Assembly (NCBI GenBank): GCA_019009955.1
Contig: CM032228.1
Coordinates: 126,599,001-126,663,000 of the forward strand
Length of the DNA: 64,000 bases
DNA from: Riptortus pedestris
Lineage: Eukaryota > Arthropoda > Insecta > Hemiptera > Alydidae
Direction: 5' to 3'
Positions 1 to 12,568 of this stretch are shown here, piece after piece. The translations under genes and the position numbers were made by a program. The notes under the pieces are model-generated. The model ran no database searches, was not told the DNA's origin, and saw only the letters and a list, made by a program, of their open reading frames with translations. Position 1 is the first letter of the stretch; each line of letters opens with the position of its first letter.

Positions 1-165
1 TTAAGGGAAATCTGCTAATAAAAATTTTGAACGGACCTCATTTTGTCATCTCATGGGTAGAAACATGTAGATTTGAGAAAGATTTTTCTCCCCTCAATAG
101 CGATTTCTCTTAAGGGAAATCTACTAATAGCAGATTTCCCTTAAATCTGCTAAAACGGGCTGCTG
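1..165 (+). repeat. Palindrome-ended repeat, 3' end pieces
   Basis: TTAAGGGAAATCTGCTAA at the left edge, then TTGAACGGACCTCATTTTGT to the end palindrome, followed by a second inverted piece AGCAGATTTCCCTTAA. The rest of this intron to exon a shows nothing recognisable. Confidence 0.65.
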
Positions 166-450
166 ATTTGGAGCTTTGGGTTGCTCAGTTCCAAAACAGT
201 GTGTACTTTTGTTATAATGAATGACGCTGAATATTATTGTCTTTGAAGTCTGACGACACTTAACCTAGTAAATATTAATTCTGAGACCCTTGTCGGTTAC
301 TTAACAGAGCTGTAGTACACTAGGTATAAATAGGGTTAACCACTAATATAAGAGATATCATTCCGTACTATGCTGACTCTTGCACTTACACACTAAATCT
401 TAATTTTAATTTTTAGGCTACATCACTTGCTCAATTAAAATCTTTTTCAG
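29..450. other. Cadherin intron, left edge
   Basis: After the repeat pieces listed at 1-165, nothing recognisable is seen up to the polypyrimidine tract of exon a. Confidence 0.5.
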
Positions 451-595
451 ATCTGGGCAAAAGAACTGAGTCCTGTTGAAAAGCCTCTCTCGTCCAGTGT
501 CGACGTTGTGGTCTACATTACAGATGTAAATGACAACCCACCAATCTTTGTCTCTAACAACTATACAGCGGAAGCTCCTGAAAACGTAACTATAG
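451..595 (+). CDS. Cadherin exon a: end of one EC repeat, start of the next
   Basis: The exon follows a polypyrimidine tract and AG at 449-450 and ends before GTAAGG. It reads in one frame through YITDVNDNPPIF, the calcium-binding linker that closes a cadherin repeat, then begins the next repeat with an AEAPENVTIG-type first strand. Phase 0 in, phase 1 out. It is the first exon of the gene in this window. Confidence 0.85.
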
Positions 596-2480
596 GTAAG
601 GCAACATTATTTTAATGTCAATGAACCTATCTCATAATTTATAGCGATTTTGAATTAAAAATTGCTATCCTTTCTGCCAATCTTAAATAGTTCCTCCACA
701 TAAATAAAATATTTCACAGTAACATTGCAATGGGTGGTTGTGAATCGACTAGTAACCACTACTGCATCTATATGTAAGAGCTTCATAAACTGCGTACACT
801 TTCGAGTATCGCCCCCAGAGCAACAAAAGTCCGTCACGCAGGGGCTGCGTCAACTAAGCAGATTTCTCTCGTGAAGTTTTACAATAGAGAAATTTCACGA
901 GAGCTGAGCAGTTAATGAAACGGCCGAACTAGCTTTTGGCGGGAAAGCCACTTCGTCCGTTAGCCGGCCAGATTTAATAAAAATGCAAATATCTCGGTTA
1001 ATATTCAAGATAGAGAATAAATGTATATAACAATATTTATAGTAAATTTAATTTTTAAAAAGATTGATTCTGTACAATTTTTCGATCCGACTTATAGTAA
1101 CGGAGATATTTTGAATTTTCAAAAATCCTCCCCTTTAAACCCCCCCTCCCACTGGTCCGATTTCAGCCGTTAACGAACTTGATCTTTCTTTTTACATAAA
1201 ACGCTTAAATATGAAGTTTGGTAAGGATCAAACAGAAATTGCGACAGCGGTAACAGACAAATATATAGATATATATATATACAGTTTTGAACGGACCTCA
1301 TTTTCGTCATCTACTAGGTAGGATCAATGGACATTTGAGGAAAAATGTCGAAAATTCCGTCATGAGTACAACCTCAATAGCTGATTTCCCTTAAGGGAAA
1401 TCTGCTAAAATAATTACAAGTTAAGAGAACATCACATTTCGGGTTATATTATTGTTTTATACAAATTACAATACATTAGTTGATTCCCATTAAACTCATT
1501 CTCCTGCGTAATCCATGGCAAAAACATTATATTGTTTATTATTATTTACGTCCACTTTATGCTACTAGGCTAATCAGGACGGGTTATCTACAGGTTACCA
1601 CCTTTTTCTAGCCAGGGTGGGCTGAAGGAGTTTATTTGACACTCTAGGTCTACCATGCGAGATTAGGACCAACGCCCTAACTCTCACGGCCAACCTGAGC
1701 CCCAGGCAAAAACATCATAAGACATATATGAATGAACAAAAATAGATCAAAAGTGAAGATTTTATGTTTTAGGGAGCTTAGACTTCGATAAGCAGTACGA
1801 AGGCCAACTTTTTCCAACATGCGTCCGATCTTCTCGGAGAACTTCCCTAGGTATGGGATGCTGAGTTGGCCCTTGGGGTTTCGAGTCTCTCTCTCACCTT
1901 GTTTCAATTCACTCTGGACCATCTTTGCGAATCGGCACTCCAAGTTGGCCAACTCAACATCCCATACCTAGGGAAGTTCTCCTTTTATTGAGAAGAGGCC
2001 TTTTAATGACTATTATATTTATCTATGTTACATGTTGTTTCAAAAATGGAAATGTTGTGTCACAGAGCACTGAAGTACTCTGCATTTAATAAATGAAGTA
2101 TTAAGAGTGGAGGTGTTTTGACCTTATTATCCTTCGGTTGTATCGCATGTAGAAAAGATTTTTGGAATTTCGTCTTGAAATAACAGGTTCATGATATATT
2201 GGCTTATTCTTAACGTACGATAACAAAGAAGGGGCAGGGTTACTCAATGCTGAAAATTAAAAATCATAAGTAATCAAATTATAGCTTATCACGGTTTTAA
2301 TAAGATTAATTCTATAGTTCTATATTATTTTTTGATTTCTCCCCCTGGTCCGAATTCGGCCGTTAACGAACTTGATCTTTAGTTTTGCATGAAACGCTTA
2401 TATATTGAGTTTCGTAATGATAAGACAAAAATTGCGACCGCTAAAGTGTTAACAAACAAATACGCTTGTGTGTGTGTGTG

Positions 2481-2512
<32 letters not shown>

Positions 2513-2520
2513 CGTGTGTG

Positions 2521-2561
<41 letters not shown>

Positions 2562-5166
2562 ATAGGTATATCCTTGTGAAATAATTTAACTATAGATAAC
2601 CTGTGGACTAGGTTTTATTAGACAAAAATGTGTCACATGTTAACTCTACAAAATCACACTCTACACTAAATGAGGTTTGGTTAAATAACATGTGTTAATT
2701 AAAACAATTGAATAATAAACAATATATCACCTTGGTAGGATCAATGGACATTTGTGGAATTTTTTAAAAAATTGCGTCATGAGAACGACTTCAATAGGTG
2801 ATTGATAGGGAAACCTGCTAAAATACATACAGCAAAAACCCCAAGCGTTCTTAATACGCTATTATAATTGTGAAATCTATTCTTGTACGGTCAGTGCCAG
2901 GAATGTCATATGTCAAAACATGCAAAAGCTACTATCAACTAAACACAATTCGTTATGCTTTTCATAAAAAAGTTTGTCTATACGATTGAATGGTAAGATG
3001 ATAACCTTAAGTGGATCGAAATTCATTAGGCTCATAGAGCATGGCACATATAGCACTAATTCCTCTTGAGAACCAAAAGTTTAAATTAACTATTCTTTCT
3101 AATAAAGGTTAAAATATTGTCAGACAGCACTAGCAACAGAGTAGCATATGAAACATTTCCCCTTTAAACTGAGCTTTTTGCAGCTCCTCCAGCCGCCAAT
3201 GGTATTGGCAAATTCTATCTCTCTTGGTCACTTTTTCTCTCTCTTCTAGTACTAAAGTTCTATTTTTGCATAGTATCCAAAGATCATGTTGTAAACTAAA
3301 GGCATCGAGAAATGGATTTTCTCTTATCATTATTAAAATTACCTTTAAGGTCATTTACATGATTATAAGTATCGTTCCAAGGACGGCATACCCTGATGGG
3401 GATGATTCCGCTGCCACACCCAACCCCTCCGGTACCACGGGGTTTGTGAAGGAACCCCTCGCCAACAATCAGATAGACCAGAAACTGACGGCTGGTGTCT
3501 CGGTCCCCTTGCGGCTGCCAGTCACAGGTGTGGTGTTCGTCGTTTACGTCCTCAGATGACAATTGCTCTCATCTAATGAGGCGATTACCAGAGTACTGAG
3601 AGTCTGCTGGAACTGTAGGATTTTTCCTTCCCGACATTGGGTCTCAGGGAATTCCGAGAGGGTGAGAGGGGTTGTGGCCTGACGACTAGGTACTCGATCG
3701 TTTCCTTTCCATCCTTTTGTGGCATCTACAATGTAGGATTGGCTAACTGCATTAAGTAGTTTACTACTTAGTTTAGTTAACTAAATAAAGTAAAGAATTT
3801 AACTACTCAATTACAGATATAATTTTCTACTAGTTATAAAAATGAGATAAACTTCCGTAAATAATTAACTAAAGACTCTGGTGGTAGAGCAGTGACCAGT
3901 AGGCTAGACCAATTTTGTGAAAATGTAGTTAATGCCGTGAAACTTCTATATAACGATTTATGTTGGTAAATCACTCAGTTATTGAAATGAAAATGAAGAT
4001 AGTAGCTGCAAATACAAATACATAAAGTAGTTATACGTGTTTAATATTTTGTAATTGTAATTACACTCTCCTAGACCATGATTGGTTACCTCAGACTTTT
4101 TTATTCATTAATTTGTTGCACTTGACTATTTGTACGGGATTAGGTTACAGGCTGGTGAAAGTGGAAGCAACGGATGTCGATTCTGGCGACGGAGGAGTGA
4201 TAAAGTACACAGCTATATTTGGAACAAAGAATACCTCCTTAAGTCTGCACCCTGATAATGGTCTAATAAGTGTTGCAACTGAAACCCACGGCTTTGACAG
4301 AGAGGAATCATCAAGTAAGCAAACAATTATTGAAAATCGCTTAGGATATACTGGGGGCTTACTTAAAACTAAAGAGCTGGCATGTGGGCTCCTCATGACT
4401 TCCTATTACTCCTATTAAATTAAATATACAAACTATTTTTATGAATTTTCTCATAAAGTTCTATCTTTTGAAAGTAATTAAGGATATCTCCGCTCCAATA
4501 TATACGATCAAATGTTATACAACTTAATTTATAGATCTTTTTTATAATAAACAAAAATGGTTCTATACCAATTCTTTATATCTTGTATAAGTACTAAAAC
4601 ATTTGCAATTTTTTATTTCTGCCACCTTCTAAACTCCCCCCCCTCTTCATCGATTTTGATTAAACTAATGCACAACTAGACGGAACAACAGTCAAATATT
4701 AAATTTCGACATTCTAAGGCTAGTACTTTTTAAATTATGTAAATATGTACGTTCATACAGATCTCCCGTCGAAAATGAGTAATAAAGAGTTCAGGGAGGG
4801 TCAAAATATATAATGTCGTTGAAATATGAAAACCCAAGTTTCTTGGGATTACTACTTTCTACTTTCTATACTTACAATAAAGTAAAAGCGCAATTTATAT
4901 TAGAGCTAGAAAAGAACCATTTTAGGTCACTATTTTATCAACTTGTTATATAATATACTATTGGTTATATTCTTAAATCTGACTCTTAATAACAGATAAA
5001 TGTATTTTTTTCTATGTACCTCATGTGTAAACCTCCATTTCTACTGATACAATTTATACATGATAACTGATAAATATATTAAGGATCTTGTTCTTTAGTT
5101 TGAAACATTTAAATAATGTTTTGGTAGCGATGGCACAAGAACAAAACAAACATTGCGTATGTACAA

Positions 5167-5229
<63 letters not shown>

Positions 5230-7021
5230 TACTTACTCAATGTTTGTTTTGTTCTTGTGTCATCGTTACCAGAAACATTATTTAAATGTTTCAAACTATC
5301 TGTCTGAATATTGTTTACTAGTCTTCAGAATTAAAACTGTTTTGAATTTTTCAGTTGGATAAAACACAAAACTGTAATTAGTTTTTTTTCCAGTGTATCA
5401 TTTCTTCGTGGAAGCGGCAGACAATAAAGGTACAGGGAACAGAGTGAATGTTCCTTTTACTCTATTCATACTCGACGTGAATGATAATGTCCCTAGGTTT
5501 GTGAAGAACCCAATGGACTTCATACTGGGACCTGAAGGACGAAATTTCTCCCAAAAAGCATATGTTAAGGTAATGTACACATGTGGAATAGTGTTCAAAG
5601 GAAACCCCAAGGTTTATCACTGCATCTATGATTTCTATTTATATGCCTATTTAAAAATATATTTTTAAACGTATAATAATATTTCATTTGAGCCTGATTG
5701 TTTGATTACATTTAACAAATGCCAACCAGACGATGGCTAAGCCAGTCATTAGGAATTTTTGAAACAACGGTCCGTCACGCATGGACTGTGTTTGTTCCCA
5801 AAGAACAAAAACATACGACAAAGCATGATGTCGGCACAGTATACGGCGCAATGATGGTGTCAATTACACATTGAAATCTATTATTTTCCCTTTAGTGTGT
5901 AAACGATACTTTAGACACAAACTGACCACATAAGGTTTAGTGATATAGTGGTTTAAAGTGAAAATCACATAGCTATGTGTTAGGGTTAACGAAAGGCCCA
6001 AAATACCACTCCGTAAATATTCAAGTCAGAGATTACGTATAGAACCTCAATGCTTGTATATTTGATTATCAACAGAATTCGATTGTATCAAAATTTTAGA
6101 TTGAACAAATACTTATAGAGACTCAGATTGTACTCTTTAGTCCTTCTTGAATTATTTCTCCTTTTGGTTTGATTTAAAGATAATAAAGAATTTGATCAAT
6201 AGCAAAATCTTTCTTAGAATTAATTTATTTTAAACTAATTACGTAGGCCGCACGTATGTGCGGCATCTTCCGGCCCACATTTTTTTGATAAAACATTATA
6301 TGGTACAGTCTTCAACCACTTCCAAATGAAGAGTTTTTAATTAAATAGGATACATACCCCTGATGCAAATAAATGAAATGTGGCTGCAGTTTGTTGGATC
6401 TCCTTCCCAAGTCTCAATCACTACTCGATCAACAATAAGATAAATCTTTCCCCCACGCTGTATCCGCCTTAGCTTGAGACAAAGTGGCCACCCAGGTCAC
6501 CCGATCAGACACAAATGGATTATTTTCTTTGGTGGAGGATCAATGGCATTGTCTATTAGAACGGCTCGCAGAATATAGAAGACATGAAAAATAAAATCAG
6601 TTTTGCGATAAATTCAATTTCTGTAGCAGAAATGCAGTGTCAAAAAGGGTATTCAGATACCGCGATTTTTGAATTGCATAAATAAGGAAAGACGTATTTT
6701 CAAAAAAATTATATCTCTTTTTTAACATGAAGCTATGCAGGTGGGAAAATAAATTCCTTTTACAAATAGTTACTAATTAGTTTAAAATAAATTAATTCTA
6801 AGAACATTTTTATTATGTTGATGTTATTAACAATTCATTGGAAATTTTAAAGTTATGGTCCCTGGAGAAGTACTGTAGAAGGTTAAGAGGTTAAATATGG
6901 ACTGAAGAGATTTATTAAGGCTCACAATTATAGCACGCCAAGTCAACATTTTATAAAAACATTTGGCGATTCTGACGGGGGTAGCACGGGAACTTGGGAT
7001 ACCCTGTATGTATGTGTGTGT

Positions 7022-7081
<60 letters not shown>

Positions 7082-8808
7082 CTGTTGGCACTCTAGTGGT
7101 CGCAATTTTTGTTTGATCGTTGCCAAAGTTGATATTTAACGGTTTTATGTAAAATTAAAGTTCATTAAAGGCCGAAATGTAGTACTGTCATGTATTACCT
7201 TGGGAGATGTAGCGTATCCTCTAACTTGTTTCAGCTGACTCGGTCTGATAGCAAGGTTATTATCAGTTTGAGCTCTACAGTCATTCAGTTCCCATTCCAG
7301 AGCTGCGGCTTCATCTTCCGGCTTCCTGATCTTACCTGCCACATAGCCCTACGAGTAATCTTTAATTAGAATAATTTCCATCTGCATCCGCCATGTGTCA
7401 TAAGTGTCCCTGTCCTGGTCTTCTATCTTTATCATATTAGCACCACTCATTCGAACACTTTTTTAATACATTATTTCTAACCGAAATTAAGTCTCATAAT
7501 CTGTTAAAATAAGCAGACAACACGTGTTCATATTTTATTATAACCTAAAAATACATAACATATGGTCAAATTGCAGAATGATGTTGCTATGCAACTTAAA
7601 CCTCATCGCTTTCCTTATGTTAGACTCTATTCCTCGCTCTGCTCGAAATGTTACCCCTATCGGTTGTTGAACAATTTACAATGCTTACTCTTTTTAAAAT
7701 TGTATAAATTGAACAAGTGTCCTTTTAATATTGAATTTACTATCAACACGTAACGAGATTAAATTAAAATTATGACCAATAAGAGTGTAGATAGAGAGAG
7801 ACAGCATAATAGAAACATCGTACCCCACAAATATATACACTGAATTTTAAAATTAAATTCAAGTATTTCTTAAAAGTGATCAACAATAACCCTCCAACGA
7901 AGTATTATATGATAACTATTAACGATGGGGTTATGGCAACATTCTTTTAAGATAGGAAGATTAAAACAATTTATCGTAAAATGACTTTGGAAAATTATCC
8001 CCCAATTTTTCAGAACAAGCATTATATAATTAATAACATTCAGTTTGGCTCTTCAGTCGCGGACATCCTGAAGTCATCAGCTTCCACTTCTAGACCTGCC
8101 CCACATTTGCACTGTAATCTGTCTTACAATGGATTTTGTACTGTCATTTTTATCATACTCTTTCAATGTGATTTAACCTTCACTATCCAAGCATAGGTAG
8201 CTTCAGGCGCGCCATAGAAATCTACTTCCATGGCAAATAATTTTCTGAGCTATGAATATTAACTGTCCGTCTATCGTTTTGTTTTATCAATTTTCCAGAA
8301 ATCCCAACAAAAAAATAATCATTTTTAGTCTTCTTGGGCTTTACTAGAAAGAAAAGATAATTTTAGTGCAATGGCAGGGACTGGAATATATGTACGGTGG
8401 CATTAGACGTTCTTGTTTGGTACAACGGAAGTTTTTTTTCTATTTTAAAATCATTATTTTTGAGGAATAAAAAGAGTTCGATAAGAAAATACAATGAAAA
8501 GACTTTCTAAAATATATAAGTATTGTTTTTTTATGATATTGTATATATTATTTATATGGCTTAGGCTGTGGATGATGATGCTGAAACCCCGAACAACGTT
8601 GTCCGATATGAAATACTAAGTGGAAACTATGGTAACAGATTCCTACTAGATGCAGAAAGTGGTGAGCTCTTAGTCAATCCAAATACGGGAAGGGTAGCTA
8701 GACAAACCAGTTCTCTTGTAGCTACTCTACTCGTCAGGGCATACGATTTAGGTAAGGTAATATAGTTTTTACAGGGTATTTTGAGTGTGTGTGTGTGTGA
8801 GCGCGCGC

Positions 8809-8871
<63 letters not shown>

Positions 8872-11800
8872 CGTATTTTGTATGTGTACTTCTCTTATCA
8901 ACAATCCAATCCAATAAATTTACTCAGTTATGAGTCTGAAGCATACTCTTATAGACTAGATAATAGTATAATAAATAGCTAATTCTAAATAGTACAATCG
9001 TACTAGTATAAAGTAGTTCATTAATATTTAAGAAATGAATGACTAATGAAATGAAGGAGAGAATCTATATCCAGAGTTACGCTTTAAAAATATAATGAAA
9101 GGTAATATTTTATTTCGTGTATTAAATCATTGTCCAGGAAAAATTAATGGTTATATACTTTCTATAACAATAAGCATTTGCCCACAAAAAATGGGTTATC
9201 ATAGTCCAATAAAAATTGTATTTTCTTTTTACTTGATAACTTCAATACCTCCCTTTATTGAATTATTTCTGTTAAATTAACAAATTATTGATTATCGATA
9301 TATCCTTTGTAATATAAGTGTTCTGTCAACGTTGATGGGCTGTGATCGGCAATCTTTTGAATACAAGCAGTGTGGCAAACAGCACTACCAACACGCATTC
9401 ACCCCCAAAAATTTTAGTAATTCTTATTTTGCAATTACTAACACATACATTTCATGCAAGTTTAGAAACCACATGTTTGCTAAACCCATTTAATTTAGAA
9501 TAGAGAGAGAATTCTAGTTTTACTTGGTACATTTTATTTTTTACATGCTCCTCGTCTGTAAAAATAAATTTTTCAGGCATTCCAAGCCTGTGGACAACAG
9601 GGGAAGTTCGTGTATTTCCTGCTGAAAGCCAGGCTAGGACAATGAAATTCTTGCTTCCAGGACAAAATCTTGATCCAAGGAAAGTTGAAGCTACATTATC
9701 TCAAATATCTGGTGCCAGTAGAGTCATTATTCACAGTATTCAACCCTATGATGGGCAGTGGTTGCCAGGAGACTCTACTGACCTTAGCTCTGGACGAGGG
9801 GGAGACAAGTAGGTTTATTCTTGAATTAATTTATAGAGTAGAAAGATTAAACACTGTATTTCCCCCGTAAATGTAAAAAAATTACCCCACATAAATAAAT
9901 CTAAACAAATATTTAGTTATAAGCTCCTGAAGAAGCACCGGAAGATATGTGAAAAATGTGAGATTTATTACAATAAATGCATCGATCAAATGTATATTTA
10001 TGTGAATGACATTCTGCCTTTTAGTTAATGAACACCTTTTTATAATTGCCTAATTACATAACACAACATTCATATAGTTCATTGGTGCTTACAATTGATA
10101 TGTTGCATCATTAAAAGCCTTCTTCTTCTTCTTCTTTTGCTACCTCCTTTGTACCTTTCGGCGTGGAGGTGTCTCAGTCCAGGATAGCCATGCATCACGG
10201 TCCCTGGCCAGAGCTCTCATGGCATTCAGATCCTTCCCTCTGTACTGTCCAAGCCTGGAGATGTGTTCTGCCCATGCAATTCTCGGCCTGCCACGAGGTC
10301 GCCTTCCCGTCGGTCTGGCCTCAAAGAACTTCCTAGCTCCCGGTCTTCATGCATACGTCATAGGTGGCCAAACCACCTCAGCTGTTTCTTTTCAACGGAT
10401 TCTCTGACTGCTGAGATTCCCAAGTCCTCTCGGATACGCTGGTTCCTGACCTGATCCCTCCGGGTCCAACCGGCAACCCTCCTGAGGTACTTCATTTCTG
10501 CAGCTGTTACTCGGCTCCAGTGTTTGTCCAGTGAGACCCAGCTTTCGCTGCCATATATCAGGGTAGGTAGATAAATGGCCTTGAAAATGTCCATTTTAAC
10601 ATTTTTGTCCACCCAATAGTGTCGCATAAGTGGTAATAAACATTATTTGCTTTGGTGATCCTGTTGGAAATTTCTCCATCCATTTTTGGATTTCTGCTTA
10701 TGACAGTTCCAAGATAAGTATAATCTTCTGTCATTTGCAGGATTTCCCCTCTGCATTGGATCTCCACATTTTCTTCCTCTCGGCCTATATGCATTACCCT
10801 GCTCTTACTTGCATTGATTGTCATTCGTTTCCTACACAGCTCTGCTTCCAACTCAACAATTGCTTGCTGCAGCTTGTCCTGTGTATCCGCTATAAGGACT
10901 ATATCATCCGCGAAGATCATTGCTTGGGCTAGGATCGTCCTCATATTCCACATTCCCGCTAGTGCTGCCCAAATTTCGTGCCTTGGGGCCGTATCGAATG
11001 CCGCCTTAAAATCAAGGAACGCCATTAAAAGCCAATTTATTTTATTGAAGTGAAAGACGGAATAGACCTTCAATAAGTAATTAATATTTTATTTTTATAT
11101 GGGGGAAAAATTGGAGAAAAGCAGACGTCAGTGGAGAAGATAGATAGCTCATTGAATTTAATGATCCGGCGTTTCGAGTCCTACCAGATTCTTTAAATGG
11201 TTTTATCGATTAAAAAAAATGATGAAACATTCATTAAAAACTATTACTTTCAAATTAATTGATTCTGTCCAAACTATAAAAACTAAATGCAATAAAATAT
11301 CTCGAAACCACTCATAAAGGCACGCCCGCTCACGCCAGTATTCAGTAATCTTGCTCTATATTACATAAATAAATGATTTACGTATGAAAAATGTTTAATT
11401 TAAAATTAAAACTAAATATGTCTAAGAGAGGAAATCTGCGAATCTATTTCCGACCCTGCTTAAGTGGCCAATTTGAAGTCCGACCTAATCCTGCTGCTGC
11501 TACACGTCTCCTTTGATATTTAAACTGATTTCATATTGGCCAAAATATCCAAATTACTCCACAATATTTATATTTTTGGCTTTACGTTAATGATGCAACA
11601 CCTCATAATGGAGATCCTTCGCATCTGCTTATGTTTCCTCATCCCGTTTATCTTCATTTTGATTCTTCCTTCAATTTTATCCCACGCATGGATACTAGAA
11701 TATATGGTAGGGATCGCAAGTAGGATTCGCAAGTTGAATGGTGGCATGGAGACATACTCAGCTCCTGGTTGGCAGTCATTAGCCATCAGCCAGTATTCAC

Positions 11801-12506
11801 TATTTGCAATATATTTTTATAAATACATAGTAGCTCGAACTAGTAGTGGTATTTTTATGTACCTAGGCAAGTGTGAGGAATATTATTTCAGTTTTCAGTA
11901 CTGGGAAAACGATGGCTGTTACGAATTGTACCGACCACCAAAGCATCAAAATGAATTAGTAATTAAATGTCATGCTTTCTCTTAAAGTAATGAGAACAAA
12001 CTGAAATGGGAACATGGTTGTAAACCTGCTGATAAATTTTCAATCAATAATGCTCAAATATGCTCAGCACATTTTGGAGGTTCGTAGAGATTTGAAACGT
12101 GAACTTTAGAACCTTCCTCAATAGCGAATGTTGAAATAATTTCAACTTTAAAGCTAGTACTTCTAGTGCGACGATAAATTATGGAAAGAAGACAAGTCGA
12201 TCACAAGAATTATGTTTTGGCACAATACACATGTAAAGAAAAAAAAAGTTACCTTTTTGAAATGATTTGAGGGTATATTGTTTATACCCAGAACATAGTC
12301 ATGGTGATATAACAAAGAATGTAAAACACCTTTGCGAAAAAAATGTATTTTAAAATTGGTTATGATTTAAATACTCTAAAATCAGCAATAGCTAAAATCA
12401 ATCACCTCTATTCAATTCCTTGCGTACAAAAAAACGCGAAAATTGAGGGATAAAAAGGAATTTACTGACAGCTTGCAATTTAATGCAGTACTTATCCATC
12501 TATCTA

Positions 12507-12568
<62 letters not shown>

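Noticed and set aside
829..1411. Palindrome-ended repeat as a Helitron
   Set aside because: It ends in CTAA after a palindrome, but spacing to the end is too short, flanks do not show A|T, and AGCAGATTTCCC near the start suggests inverted ends instead.
5088..5362. Open frames rich in Ile/Tyr across (TA)n tracts (also at 6827, 15917, 32526, 39423)
   Set aside because: They are translations of microsatellites and have no other support.
8627..8982. Open frames rich in Cys/Val or His/Thr near 8.8 kb
   Set aside because: They translate the (GT)n tract beside cadherin exon d.
11536..11985. 149-residue + strand frame with a hydrophobic start
   Set aside because: No recognisable domain, no codon pattern, no splice context; it lies in a cadherin intron and is best seen as chance or transposon relic.
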